Under the pieces are notes generated by a model, which saw nothing but the letters and a program-made list of their open reading frames with translations, was not told where the DNA came from and made no database searches. Below are positions 46,146 through 56,236 of a stretch of DNA of 64,000 nucleotides, piece after piece. The stretch is from positions 340,292 to 404,291 of the forward strand of contig JARJHS010000003.1 in assembly GCA_029269725.1 (NCBI GenBank), written 5' to 3'. Every line of letters begins with the position of its first letter. The stretch's first letter is position 1. This DNA comes from Pollutibacter soli (GTDB taxonomy: Bacteria > Bacteroidota > Bacteroidia > Chitinophagales > Chitinophagaceae). A program made the position numbers and the translations under genes.

Positions 46146-47888
46146 ATGCGCCGACTTTTGATTCCATTCACTGTTTCTCTTTTTGTTTCTCTTTCTCTCT
46201 TTATTAACGTTTACGCACAACCTCAAACAGTTTACGAAAAATCAGGTCGTACAAAAACGGCGACGTATTACGAGATCATTTCCTTTTACCAGCAACTGGA
46301 TAAACTTTCATCAAAACTCCTTTTGAAAACGATGGGACCTTCCGATGCAGGTGTTCCATTGCATCTGGCTTTATATTCGAACGACGGAAAATTTGATCCT
46401 GCGCAATGGCGTGCACAAGGAAAGATTATTCTTTTTATAATTAACGGAATTCATCCTGGCGAGCCCGATGGAATCGATGCCAGTATGATGATGCTCCGGG
46501 ATCTGATTACAAATAAACGCAGTCTCCCAAACAATGTCGTTCTTGCAGTGATACCGGTTTACAATATTGGTGGATGCCTGAACCGCAGTCCGAACTATCG
46601 CGTTGATCAGAACGGTCCGGAAGAATTTGGTTCGCGCGGCAACTCGCAAAACCTGGATCTCAATCGCGACTTCATAAAAAATGATAGTAAGGAAGCGAGG
46701 TCATTTGCTGAAATTTTCCACTGGCTCGATCCCGATATCATGATCGATAATCATGTGAGTAACGGTGCCGACTACCAGCATGTGATCACGCTGCTGACAA
46801 CTCAACATAACAAACTCGGCGGAGCGGCAGGCAGATATCTGAAACAGCAGATGGAACCTGCGTTATACAGTTTGATGCGTGAGAAAAAACTAGACCTCGT
46901 TCCATATGTAAATGCCTTTGTCGACACTCCTGAATCAGGCTGGCCCCAATTTTATGATGGCCCTCGTTACAGCAGCGGATATGGTGCACTGTGGCAGTGT
47001 TTCTCCTTTATCACAGAAACTCATATGCTTAAGCCTTATACTCAACGAGTAGATGCAACATATGCATTTATGGAATCGATGATTTCATTTACAACTTCTT
47101 CTGCAGATTCGATTAAAGCGATCAGAAAAGCGGCAAGGGCAGAAGTACTCAATCAGCCAACTTTTTCTTTCCGATGGAAATCTGATCGCTCACAGTTTTC
47201 TACAATCACTTTTAAAGGATTTGAAGCCGGAAGAAAGCCGAGCGTTATTTCCGGGGCTCAGAGATTGTATTATGATCGTTCGAAACCGTTTACCAAAGAG
47301 ATCAGATTTTATGATACATACGTTGCGCAACTCGAATTGAACAGACCAAAAGCATATATCATCCCGCAAGGTTGGTGGAGAGTAACCGACTTGCTCAGGA
47401 TCAACAAAGTTGAAATGCGTCGTTTCACTTCGGACACAACACTTAATGTGGAAACCTATCGGATCACTTCTTATAAATCATCACCACAGCCCTGGGAAAT
47501 GCATCACCTCAACAGCGCCGTTGAAGTGACAAAAACCAATTCTGTTGTCACTTTCCGAAAAGGCGACTGGTATGTTCCGATGAATCAGCCAGCAGCAAGG
47601 TTCCTCGCAGAAGTGTTAGAGCCACAAAGCGATGATTCCTATTTTGCGTGGAATTTCTTTGATGGCATTCTCGGACAAAAAGAAGGTTACAGTCCTTATG
47701 TTTTCGAAGAGACCGCCGCTGTTTATCTTTCAGAGCATCCGGAGCTGCAGACAGCACTGGAAGAAAAAAGAAAATCAGATTCCTCTTTTGCAAAAAGCGG
47801 TTCGGCTCAGCTCAATTTTATTTATGAGAAATCAAAATACATGGAACCAGATTATATGAAATACCCTGTATACCGGGTTGTTAACTGA
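46146..47888 (+). CDS. Secreted M14-family zinc carboxypeptidase
   Basis: A 580-residue secreted metallopeptidase. The signal peptide ends NVYAQ. Zinc ligands are the HPGE motif in NGIHPGEPDGIDA (about residues 97-109) and the His in MIDNHVSNGADYQH (about 200). The likely catalytic Glu is in FITETHML. The domain is followed by about 250 residues with no motif I recognise. It lies between the second and third MORN-TonB paralogs on the same strand, so they may be co-expressed. It probably trims peptides in the periplasm or at the surface. Confidence 0.88.
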   Translation: MRRLLIPFTVSLFVSLSLFINVYAQPQTVYEKSGRTKTATYYEIISFYQQLDKLSSKLLLKTMGPSDAGVPLHLALYSNDGKFDPAQWRAQGKIILFIINGIHPGEPDGIDASMMMLRDLITNKRSLPNNVVLAVIPVYNIGGCLNRSPNYRVDQNGPEEFGSRGNSQNLDLNRDFIKNDSKEARSFAEIFHWLDPDIMIDNHVSNGADYQHVITLLTTQHNKLGGAAGRYLKQQMEPALYSLMREKKLDLVPYVNAFVDTPESGWPQFYDGPRYSSGYGALWQCFSFITETHMLKPYTQRVDATYAFMESMISFTTSSADSIKAIRKAARAEVLNQPTFSFRWKSDRSQFSTITFKGFEAGRKPSVISGAQRLYYDRSKPFTKEIRFYDTYVAQLELNRPKAYIIPQGWWRVTDLLRINKVEMRRFTSDTTLNVETYRITSYKSSPQPWEMHHLNSAVEVTKTNSVVTFRKGDWYVPMNQPAARFLAEVLEPQSDDSYFAWNFFDGILGQKEGYSPYVFEETAAVYLSEHPELQTALEEKRKSDSSFAKSGSAQLNFIYEKSKYMEPDYMKYPVYRVVN

Positions 47889-47962
47889 GCTTTAACAATG
47901 ATCCGGCATAACTTGTAAATCTTTTTATCCAAGATTGTATGTCACAGAAATCAGATGAACGA

Positions 47963-48850
47963 ATGAAATATCTTTTACTCTTTTCCACCTTGATTTTATC
48001 TGGAGCAATTTCTGCACAAACGGATACGCTTACACGGTATTTCAATGGATCATTACAATCCGTAGGAAGAACTTCAGGAGTATATAATGGCAAAGCCTAC
48101 CAGACAGCCTACGGCTGGGAAGCGCTCATTTACAACAATGCAGGAGTACTGATTGTAAAAGGAGGATACAAAGACAAATCCCTTCAAACGAAAAACGGTT
48201 TATACACCTACTATTATCCTTCCGGTGCAGTGCAGGTGCTGGGCACGATGCAAAACAATGTGCAGGAAGGTTGCTGGAGAAGCTGGTATGCAAGTGGTAA
48301 ATTGAAAGATTCCGTGTTTTTTTCGAGGGGATACAAGACCGGTCCTTCATACAGTTGGTTTGAAAATGGAAATCCAAAATATGTCGGTACTTTTCAGAAT
48401 AACCAGGCTGCGGGCGACTGGACCTGGTATCACGAAAATGGAAATCCATCTACGAAAGAAAAATACCAGGGTGGAAAAATAACTTCTCTCGAATGCTTTG
48501 ACAGTACCGGAAAAGCCTCGGGTATTCAGTGCGGATTGGAAACTGAACCGTCGATTAAGGGTCGTTATGGCGGTATTCAAAAATATATTGTTGATAGTTT
48601 GCTCTACCCCGCCGAAGCTTTAAAGAAAAAAATTGAAGGTGTTGTACAAATCGAATTCACCGTCACAAAAACAGGCGAAGTAAAAGATCTTCACATCCTC
48701 TCCAGTCCTGACAAATTGTTATCTGATGAAGTGTTACGGGTTATTCTTTCTGTCCCCGGATGGTATCCTGCTATTGAGCACAACAGACCCATTGACTATG
48801 TTGTAAAAATGAATGTTCCTTTCTTTAAAAATATGGAGAGTGATGATTAG
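47963..48850 (+). CDS. Secreted MORN/YwqK-like repeat protein with TonB C-terminal domain (paralog 3)
   Basis: A 295-residue third copy, starting at ATG 47963 (MKYLLLFSTLILSGAISAQ, signal peptide), rather than the in-frame ATG at 47939 that would mask it. The repeats include WRSWYASGKLKDSVFF and WTWYHENGNPSTKEKY. The C-terminal domain (VVQIEFTVTKTGEVKDLHILSSPDKLLSDEVLRVI) is closest to a canonical TonB C-terminus. It is separated from paralog 2 by the M14 peptidase gene, which suggests local duplication. Confidence 0.82.
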   Translation: MKYLLLFSTLILSGAISAQTDTLTRYFNGSLQSVGRTSGVYNGKAYQTAYGWEALIYNNAGVLIVKGGYKDKSLQTKNGLYTYYYPSGAVQVLGTMQNNVQEGCWRSWYASGKLKDSVFFSRGYKTGPSYSWFENGNPKYVGTFQNNQAAGDWTWYHENGNPSTKEKYQGGKITSLECFDSTGKASGIQCGLETEPSIKGRYGGIQKYIVDSLLYPAEALKKKIEGVVQIEFTVTKTGEVKDLHILSSPDKLLSDEVLRVILSVPGWYPAIEHNRPIDYVVKMNVPFFKNMESDD

Positions 48851-48933
48851 CTTCCGGATTTTATTTTTCTACCCAGGGTTCGTCAGAAACGATGAATGCC
48901 GCCAACTCTACCTAATCAACAGCACCTGGAACA

Positions 48934-50133
48934 TCATTTCAATTTCTGCCTTTTAGCCAGCAGGTACCCAAGATAAATTGTACTTGACACCACAAGTACA
49001 CTGAAGTAGCCCACAAGGTTGTAATTTACAATTTCCCCGTTAGCAGAAGTGTATACAATCCCTCCGGAAACCAGCGATGCAAGCCCTGTAAACAGTTGCT
49101 GGAACGACGAGTTAAAACTCATAAATCTTCCCCGGTGTTCAGGCTGCACAACTGTGCTGATCATGGCCTGTACCGGAATATTTCTGCTCGTTGACGCGGC
49201 AAACCAGAAACCAAAAATAGCCAGCACGACCCACATATGGTAATCAGGTAAATTGGTGATGATAAAAATGGGAATCAATGAACAAATTACAGAAATGAGA
49301 AATACCCTGAACTTTCCGTAATGGTCAGCAAGTCTGCCAATAAATGAAGAAGCAATCATACTTGCAACTCCACCTACCATGTACACCAATGGCGTTTGCG
49401 TTTTTGTAAATCCCTTGTTGAACTCCAGGAAAGGATTGAGGAAGGGAATAAGAAGAAAATGCCCGAACATCAATGTCCCTGCAAGTATCAATGCCATTCT
49501 TTGCGCAGGGTCACCAAATATCTGCCTCAGTACCTGCATGATTGAAAGTCGCTGAACAGTTGCATGAATATGCGACCGTACAGGTGGAAGAAATTTATTG
49601 ATCATCGGAAGAATTACTGTTCCTACCAGCGCAATAAAGATGAAGGGAGCATGCCAGGAAATTTTATTGGCGAGGTATAAACTAAAAGGCACTCCGAACA
49701 CGGAAGCGGCAGCGAATGCCATAAAGATCGAACTCATTGCCCGTCCCCTTTTCTCATAAGGGAAGATATCTGCAATAATCGACAGTACCTGTGCCCCGAT
49801 CAGACCGCCAAACACACCTGTCACTACCCTAGCGACTACAAGAAACCATTCGTCCGGTGCAATACCGCAACACAAAGTGCCCAGCAAAAATCCGGCATAT
49901 GCAAAAAGTAAAATCCGCTTTCTGTCGTATCTGTCAACATAAAATGCAGCAACTATTCCTGACACACAGGCTGTAATCGGATATGCCGCTACTATTAAAC
50001 TGAAAAAACTGGTACCGATCGAAAAATGAGGCATCAGGTAATTCCCCAATGGCATCATGATCATGAAGTCCAGTATATGTGTGAAGTTGATACATGCCAG
50101 TATTGTCAGAATAATCCTCTCTGTCCGGTTCAT
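48934..50133 (-). CDS. MFS transporter
   Basis: A 399-residue protein with about twelve hydrophobic segments, in the drug-efflux-like DHA1 branch (AraJ-like). Between helices 2 and 3 it has VDRYDRKRILLFAYAGFLLGT, the loop motif typical of the superfamily, and a second version GRLADHYGKFRVF in the C-terminal half. The substrate is not inferable. It stands alone, divergent from the DUF4331 gene across a 312-bp gap. Confidence 0.9.
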   Translation of the reverse strand: MNRTERIILTILACINFTHILDFMIMMPLGNYLMPHFSIGTSFFSLIVAAYPITACVSGIVAAFYVDRYDRKRILLFAYAGFLLGTLCCGIAPDEWFLVVARVVTGVFGGLIGAQVLSIIADIFPYEKRGRAMSSIFMAFAAASVFGVPFSLYLANKISWHAPFIFIALVGTVILPMINKFLPPVRSHIHATVQRLSIMQVLRQIFGDPAQRMALILAGTLMFGHFLLIPFLNPFLEFNKGFTKTQTPLVYMVGGVASMIASSFIGRLADHYGKFRVFLISVICSLIPIFIITNLPDYHMWVVLAIFGFWFAASTSRNIPVQAMISTVVQPEHRGRFMSFNSSFQQLFTGLASLVSGGIVYTSANGEIVNYNLVGYFSVLVVSSTIYLGYLLAKRQKLK

Positions 50134-50445
50134 AGACCGGCAAAGATAGACAAGAACCGATGAGACCGAGTCACCGAAATCGGGAGTCTTTGATTCAGAT
50201 TAATCTTTGCGATAATCCGGCACCGGGAAGAATATTTCCGGAAAATAAATCCCGATGAATATTGTTTTCGTATCTGAGATTGACGCGTTAAAATCGATTT
50301 TATTCTCATAATACTGACGAAGCTTCGTCAGATCCTACCCCACATCAGAATCTGCCTTTCAAAAGCTCTAATCATTGCTGACGGTGTTATCGCCGGTCAA
50401 ATTTTAATTGCAGTTACCATTTTGTTCACTTATAAAACAGACTTT
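50134..50445. repeat. Divergent gap with an 18-nt perfect palindrome
   Basis: No gene is visible. A perfect palindrome CTGACGAAGCTTCGTCAG lies at 50314-50331, about 115 bp upstream of the DUF4331 ATG. It could be an operator or a cruciform. The rest is AT-rich. Confidence 0.6.
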
Positions 50446-52530
50446 ATGAGAAGGAAAATTTATGCCTTCATAATGCTTATGGCCATGCTTTTCAACATGG
50501 TTCCCTTTGGCGCGTTCGCGTCAAGCCACAGGGAAGCTCCGCTGATAGCCAATGACCCATTGGCAGACAACACAGATCTCTACGCTTTCCGAAGTCCGGA
50601 TGATCCGAACAAGATAACGATCATTGCCAATTATGTTCCCGGTCAGCTTCCACAAGGCGGACCAAATTATTACTCATTCGGAGAAAATATCCTCTATGAA
50701 ATCCATATCGACAACGATGTAAAAACACCCGGGGACGATATCACATACCGGTTCACTTTCAAAAAGCAGAATGAAGATCCAACAACGTTTTTCAACATCC
50801 GGCTTGGAAAACAGAATCTGAAAACAACATTTCAACTCGAAAAGAGTACAGATGGAGGAAAGACATTCACGATCATCACAAGAAATGGTGTAGTACCTCC
50901 GCCCAATATTGGTCCGCGTTCAATCAGTGGTGCAGCTGGTTTAAAAGCTCCGAATTATGAATCGCTTATCAGGTCTGCAATCACCACAACATCAACTGGT
51001 GAAAAAGTTTTTTGCGGAACTGCGGATGATCCATTTTTTGTTGACCTGGGCGGGATCTTTGATCTGGGTGATGCGCCCAGAACAACGGGTACAAAAAACA
51101 GGGATGGACTTGCCTGTTTGAACGTGTCTACAATTGCGATGCAGATTGATATTTCAGCATTACAAAAAAATCACAAATCAGTTCGTGAGGCAAAAAATAT
51201 CCTTGATCCTGATTATGTGATCGGAGTATGGGCCTCAGCAAGTCGTAAAAGAATAAAAGTATTTGGTGGAGGAAAGGAGCTAAGCTCGGGCCCATGGGTA
51301 CAGGTTTCAAGACTGGGCATGCCGCTCACAAATGAAGCGATCATTCCGGTTGGAATGAAAGACTACTGGAACTCTCTTACTCCTTATGAAGATTTGGCAA
51401 AATTAAAAGAGTTTGGAAATTTCTTTTACAATCCAGAGCTGGCATTGTATATGGATGATGATCTGTTTGGCGGTGCCGTGCCTGCATTGAGCAAACTCAG
51501 AATTCAGAAAAAATCATTGACAGTAATTGATTTTACCAATGGTGCTGACGGACTATACCCATACAGAAATGATGCAGAAGTAAAAGGAACTGCATTGGAT
51601 CCTGCATTGTTTGGAAAATTGCTGCTGCCAGCCCCCGGCTCGCCGCGATCATTTGACATCTGGCCCATTTTTAATACAGGCGTACCCAATCTTCCGCCAT
51701 ATCAGCTGGCTATTAAAAAAGAGCATGTAAAAAAACCAGGAAAGCCTTTCATCAACAACTTCCTGCCGAATGGTGGTGACATGTTGCGATTGAATATGGC
51801 AGTGCCCCCGACCAGACGTGACGATCCAAAGTTCAGCAGTCTTGGTCTTGTGCAGGCTGCAGTTATCGGTCTTACTGATCCGAGATATAATAGTTCAAAA
51901 ACGCTCCAGTTTATTCCAAACATGGATGGTTTCCCGAATGGAAGAAGGCTTGAAGACGATGTTGTACGCATCGAACTCCAGGCTGTAAGTGGTATTGTCC
52001 TCGCCGCCATCGGGTACTGGTATGATGATTACAATTTTGGTGGAAGTCCCGTCACACAGGACCTTTTGGATGTACTGAGTTATGATGCGGGCATTGTAAA
52101 AAATGATGCGCCAATGAAACGTAATTTCCCTTATGTACCAAGTCCATGGCCTGGCACACATAACTGCGACTGTGATAATGACTCACAGAAAAGCAGCAAC
52201 CGTTCATTGGAAGATCTTGGCGAAATTCCTGTTGAACGCCAGGCAACTTCAACAGTTGGACTCGCTGCTCCGGAAATGAATATCTCCGCTTATCCAAATC
52301 CGATCAATACGCAAAGTACAATTAAATACAGCGTTGATGAACAGGCGCAGATTCGGTTAGCCATTTACGACATACAGGGGAAACTGGTTAACACCGTTCT
52401 CGATAAGAAACATGAACCCGGAGTTTATACCGTGAACGTAAATACAGGAAATCTTGCAAAAGGAACTTATATGGTAGTTGCATCGAAAGATGGTGTAACA
52501 AAACAAACTATTCAACTCGTAAAAGAATAA
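50446..52530 (+). CDS. DUF4331-domain protein with type IX sorting domain
   Basis: A 694-residue secreted protein. After the signal peptide (ending GAFA) it begins SSHREAPLIANDPLADNTDLYAF, the signature of DUF4331. The body carries long conserved segments and ends near HNCDCDNDSQKSSN. The last 80 residues, MNISAYPNPINTQSTIKYSV ... KGTYMVVASKDGVTKQTIQLVKE, form a Por-type type IX sorting domain, so it should be exported to the surface. Function unknown. It heads a run with a TPR lipoprotein and a TonB receptor. Confidence 0.88.
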   Translation: MRRKIYAFIMLMAMLFNMVPFGAFASSHREAPLIANDPLADNTDLYAFRSPDDPNKITIIANYVPGQLPQGGPNYYSFGENILYEIHIDNDVKTPGDDITYRFTFKKQNEDPTTFFNIRLGKQNLKTTFQLEKSTDGGKTFTIITRNGVVPPPNIGPRSISGAAGLKAPNYESLIRSAITTTSTGEKVFCGTADDPFFVDLGGIFDLGDAPRTTGTKNRDGLACLNVSTIAMQIDISALQKNHKSVREAKNILDPDYVIGVWASASRKRIKVFGGGKELSSGPWVQVSRLGMPLTNEAIIPVGMKDYWNSLTPYEDLAKLKEFGNFFYNPELALYMDDDLFGGAVPALSKLRIQKKSLTVIDFTNGADGLYPYRNDAEVKGTALDPALFGKLLLPAPGSPRSFDIWPIFNTGVPNLPPYQLAIKKEHVKKPGKPFINNFLPNGGDMLRLNMAVPPTRRDDPKFSSLGLVQAAVIGLTDPRYNSSKTLQFIPNMDGFPNGRRLEDDVVRIELQAVSGIVLAAIGYWYDDYNFGGSPVTQDLLDVLSYDAGIVKNDAPMKRNFPYVPSPWPGTHNCDCDNDSQKSSNRSLEDLGEIPVERQATSTVGLAAPEMNISAYPNPINTQSTIKYSVDEQAQIRLAIYDIQGKLVNTVLDKKHEPGVYTVNVNTGNLAKGTYMVVASKDGVTKQTIQLVKE

Positions 52531-52537
52531 CACATAA

Positions 52538-52571
52538 ACAGACCGGACCTGTACCGCCGGTCTGTTTTTTT
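52538..52571 (+). terminator. Terminator after the DUF4331 gene
   Basis: A 9-bp GC-rich stem (ACAGACCGG with its complement, 52538-52565) with a 10-nt loop and a T run, 8 bp after the stop. It may partly separate the DUF4331 transcript from the TPR gene 25 bp further on. Confidence 0.88.
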
Positions 52572-52595
52572 CTTCACCTTTTAATATTCATCGTT

Positions 52596-53888
52596 ATGCC
52601 AAAGCTTTACAATAAAACCAGGATTTACAGAGGCGCATTGTTTGTTTCTATGATTTGCTTTTTCAGTTGCAAAGAGCAGCAAACAGAAATTAAATCAATA
52701 ACGGACTACAAACTCCTGGAGCGGAAATCATCAATAACGTACACTACGGAATGGGCAGCAGTTAAAAAAAATGATGCGGTTTACAAAAGAAGGTTGTCAA
52801 ACGATCCCGATGAAATAAAATCAATTCTGGGATTGATATCTCTTTACATCAATGAAGCGAGGATTACAGGAAATTACGACTACTACAATGCTGCTGCAAT
52901 GACGGGCATCGACCAGGTACTGGGAATGAAACCTGATCAGTTTGAAGCATTGACTTTTAAAGCCACCATTCTTCTTTCACAGCACCAGTTTTCTTCTGCA
53001 CTTTTGGTAGCCGAAGAAATAAAAAATAAATATCCATACAATGCTTATCTCTATGGAATCATAACAGATGCAGAGCTTGAGCTTGGAAACTATGAAGCGG
53101 CTGTAGAATCCGCAGAAAAAATGATTTCTCTTCGTCCGGATATCCGCTCCTATTCGCGAGTTGCTTATCTCAGGGAAATCCATGGCGATTTGACCGGAGC
53201 TATAGAGGCAATGAAACTGGCTGTTGATGCAGGTGGACCGGGTGATGAGAATACAGAATGGTCAAGAACACAGCTTGGAAAGCTGTACGAGGAAACAGGC
53301 GATACATCAAATGCAATAATTACATACAGGATTGCTTTACAAAACAGGAACATGTTTCCGCCGGCTCTTAATGGCCTCGCACGGCTTGCATTGAAAGAAA
53401 AAAACTTCGTCCGGGCGCTATCACTATTCAAACAATCAGATTCGATTGTTTCCGATCATTCCAGCATGGAAGGTATCGCAGCAGTTTATGAAGCTACAGA
53501 CCAAACCCAAAGCGCAGAATACATCCGGCAGAGCATTTTTGACAGAATGAAAGTTTATGCAGGCAATGGTGCTGTACCAAAACCATCCGGACAAAATGAA
53601 GACCTGGAAATGGCACATGCATGCGCTGGAATTGGTGACTATAGCAATGCACTCAAATATGCACTTGTAGAATACAATCGTCGTCCGGGGAATATTGAAG
53701 TCAATGAGACAGTTGCGATGGTATATGCAAAACTTGGCGAGTTTGAAAAAGCAGTTCCTTATATAGAAAATGCAATGCGAACGAACTCAAAAAAGGGAGA
53801 ACTGATTTCGCTTGCGGAGCAAATCTATTCACAAACCGGTAAAATTAAATCGCAGACAACCTCAAAACCCGTTGCCAATATTCAATGA
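52596..53888 (+). CDS. Tetratricopeptide-repeat lipoprotein
   Basis: A 430-residue protein with a lipoprotein signal (CFFSC, Cys near residue 27). Most of the mature region (about 90-415) is helical and repeats TPR-like units, such as ALLVAEEIKNKYPYNAYLYGIITDAELELGNYEAA and TQLGKLYEETGDTSNAIITYRIAL. This points to a protein-protein interaction scaffold in the periplasm or outer membrane. It lies between the DUF4331 and TonB receptor genes, so all three may work together. No enzymatic motif is seen. Confidence 0.85.
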   Translation: MPKLYNKTRIYRGALFVSMICFFSCKEQQTEIKSITDYKLLERKSSITYTTEWAAVKKNDAVYKRRLSNDPDEIKSILGLISLYINEARITGNYDYYNAAAMTGIDQVLGMKPDQFEALTFKATILLSQHQFSSALLVAEEIKNKYPYNAYLYGIITDAELELGNYEAAVESAEKMISLRPDIRSYSRVAYLREIHGDLTGAIEAMKLAVDAGGPGDENTEWSRTQLGKLYEETGDTSNAIITYRIALQNRNMFPPALNGLARLALKEKNFVRALSLFKQSDSIVSDHSSMEGIAAVYEATDQTQSAEYIRQSIFDRMKVYAGNGAVPKPSGQNEDLEMAHACAGIGDYSNALKYALVEYNRRPGNIEVNETVAMVYAKLGEFEKAVPYIENAMRTNSKKGELISLAEQIYSQTGKIKSQTTSKPVANIQ

Positions 53889-53956
53889 TTGAATAATTTT
53901 TCTCTCATTCTTAAAAAGCATTTCAAGTGGTGAAAAATAACGCATCATTCATCACG

Positions 53957-56230
53957 ATGCCTGACTCGAAACGATCTGCAATACTTTTCATTCTGCCAAT
54001 GTTCTTGTTGATTTCCGGTACAAGCTTTTCGCAGCAGAATCAACATTTGCTTTTTGTTGCGGAAGAAAAAACGAGGGTTCCTCTTTCCGATGTACTTGTA
54101 CAGTCAAAAGAAGCCGGAATATTCAGAATCACCAATGAGAATGGATTTATCAGGTTGGCGGGAATGCCCAGGGGTGATGGCTTTATTGTAATATCCAGGA
54201 TCGGTTACGCTACACAAAAAATAAAATTTGCAGATCTTTCATTTATCAATGATGCAGCTACGGTTTATTTATCTCCGGCAGTGACAAGTCTGACAGAAAT
54301 TGCTGTGAAAGCCGGACATAAGGGAGGCATTTTCAAAACGATCAGCGATCTTGATATTCATGTCCGCCCGATAAATAACACGCAGGAAGTACTGAGAATT
54401 GTACCGGGAGTTTTTATAGGCCAACATGCCGGAGGCGGAAAGGCAGAGCAATTATTCCTGCGTGGATTCGACCTTGATCATGGCACGGATATTCAGATCA
54501 ATGTTGACGGAATACCAGTAAATATGGTGAGCCATGCGCATGGGCAGGGCTATGCGGATCTTCATTTTGTAATTCCGGAATTGATAGAAAAAGTGCAGTT
54601 CAATAAAGGCCCTTACTTCGGCGACAAAGGAAATTTTACAACCGCGGGATTTGTTGATTTCAGTACAAGACGTTTTCTGAAAAAAAATTTTGTGAAGGTG
54701 GAAGGCGGGCAATACAACTCTTTCCGCGCAGTAACGGCTGTGAACCTCATCGATCAGCAAACAGAGCATAAAACACAGAGTCTTTATTTCGCAGGAGAGG
54801 CGATGTATACGCGGGGCTATTTTGAAAGTCCACAGGATTTCAACCGGTTTAATGGTATTTTGAAATATCATACCCTGGTGAATAACAGCAATTATATAAC
54901 GGCAATGTTCACTGGATTTTCAAGCAGCTGGAGCGCATCCGGCCAGATACCAGAAAGAAAAATCACTGATGGTACCATTGGTTTTTTTGGAGCGATTGAT
55001 GATACCGAAGGTGGAAGGACTTCGAGGTACAATGGTATTTTCGAATGGAATCATCAATTCAAAGACGGATCTTCTTTAAATACACTCAGCTATTTGACCC
55101 GGTACAATTTTGAACTCTATTCCAACTTTACATTTTTCAAAGTAGACAGTGTCAATGGTGACCAGATCAGGCAAAAAGAAAATCGTTGGATAACAGGTTT
55201 GACGAGCCGGTATGAAAAGAATTTCCAAATGGCCAAATTGGAATCGCAGACGAATGCCGGAGTGCAGATACGTTACGACAAGGTGGAAAACCTGGAACTT
55301 TCAGGTACTATGGACAGAAAAATAAACACCCGGAATATCATGCTCGGAAAAGTGAATGAATTAAATGCAGGCATTTTCTGGATTCAAAAACTGATGATCA
55401 ATAAAAATTTCGACATCACTCCTTCACTACGCGCCGACTATTTCAGAAATAATTATAACGATTATCTCGTTGACAAAAAACTGAGCACATCTTCTGTCAT
55501 AGTTTCACCCAAGCTCAATTTTAATTACCGCATTAATTCTAAACTGGAATTATACCTGTATTCGGGAAAAGGATTTCATAGCAACGATACAAGGGTTGCA
55601 GTACAACAAAACGGGAAAAAAGTTGTACCTCCTGCATGGGGAGCAGACCTTGGGGCAATTGTAAAACCTTTTGACAAATTGATTTTTCAATCCGCCATCT
55701 GGTATTTATGGCTTGACCAGGAATTTATCTATGTAGGAGATGAAGGAATTGTGGAAGCAGGTGGTAAATCCCAACGTTATGGTATCGACTTTTCAGCGCG
55801 GTATGAATTGATGCGTTCCTTTTATGTTGATGTTGACATTAACCTTGCAAAGGCAAAGGCGTTGGGAGCACCGGAAGGAAAGAGTTACCTACCACTTGCA
55901 CCAACATTTACAAGCACAGGAGGATTCACTTACAGAAAGACATCGAACTGGAATGGAAGTTTGCGTTATCGGTACATGCACCATCGACCCGCCAACGAAG
56001 ATTATTCAACAATTGCAAAAGGATATTTTATTGTCGATGCTGCGATTAATTATACCAGGCCTGAATGGGAAGCCGGTTTGCAGATACAAAATCTCCTCAA
56101 TTCAAAGTGGAAAGAAACGCAGTTTGATACTGAAAGTAAATTAAAGGGAGAGCCGGAACCTGTAACTGAAATTCATTTTACTCCCGGCACTCCCTTTTTC
56201 GCAAGACTAAGTCTCACATTTTATTTTTAA
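53957..56230 (+). CDS. TonB-dependent outer-membrane receptor
   Basis: A 757-residue receptor from ATG 53957 (GTG at 53927 is a less likely start). The signal peptide ends GTSFSQQ. Next come a carboxypeptidase-regulatory-like domain (about 22-105) and a TonB plug with LRIVPGVFIGQHAGGGKAEQLFLRGFDLDHGTD. The plug contains SHAHGQGYADLHF, an unusual His-rich stretch. The beta-barrel fills the rest and ends FARLSLTFYF with the terminal Phe. Ligand unknown; the His cluster hints at metal or heme-like binding, which is inference. Confidence 0.92.
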   Translation: MPDSKRSAILFILPMFLLISGTSFSQQNQHLLFVAEEKTRVPLSDVLVQSKEAGIFRITNENGFIRLAGMPRGDGFIVISRIGYATQKIKFADLSFINDAATVYLSPAVTSLTEIAVKAGHKGGIFKTISDLDIHVRPINNTQEVLRIVPGVFIGQHAGGGKAEQLFLRGFDLDHGTDIQINVDGIPVNMVSHAHGQGYADLHFVIPELIEKVQFNKGPYFGDKGNFTTAGFVDFSTRRFLKKNFVKVEGGQYNSFRAVTAVNLIDQQTEHKTQSLYFAGEAMYTRGYFESPQDFNRFNGILKYHTLVNNSNYITAMFTGFSSSWSASGQIPERKITDGTIGFFGAIDDTEGGRTSRYNGIFEWNHQFKDGSSLNTLSYLTRYNFELYSNFTFFKVDSVNGDQIRQKENRWITGLTSRYEKNFQMAKLESQTNAGVQIRYDKVENLELSGTMDRKINTRNIMLGKVNELNAGIFWIQKLMINKNFDITPSLRADYFRNNYNDYLVDKKLSTSSVIVSPKLNFNYRINSKLELYLYSGKGFHSNDTRVAVQQNGKKVVPPAWGADLGAIVKPFDKLIFQSAIWYLWLDQEFIYVGDEGIVEAGGKSQRYGIDFSARYELMRSFYVDVDINLAKAKALGAPEGKSYLPLAPTFTSTGGFTYRKTSNWNGSLRYRYMHHRPANEDYSTIAKGYFIVDAAINYTRPEWEAGLQIQNLLNSKWKETQFDTESKLKGEPEPVTEIHFTPGTPFFARLSLTFYF

Positions 56231-56236
56231 AACAAC

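Noticed and set aside
43991..48850. YwqK-type label as a toxin-antitoxin antitoxin
   Set aside because: Some databases call YwqK-like repeats antitoxins, but these proteins are secreted, carry a TonB-like domain, and have no toxin partner.
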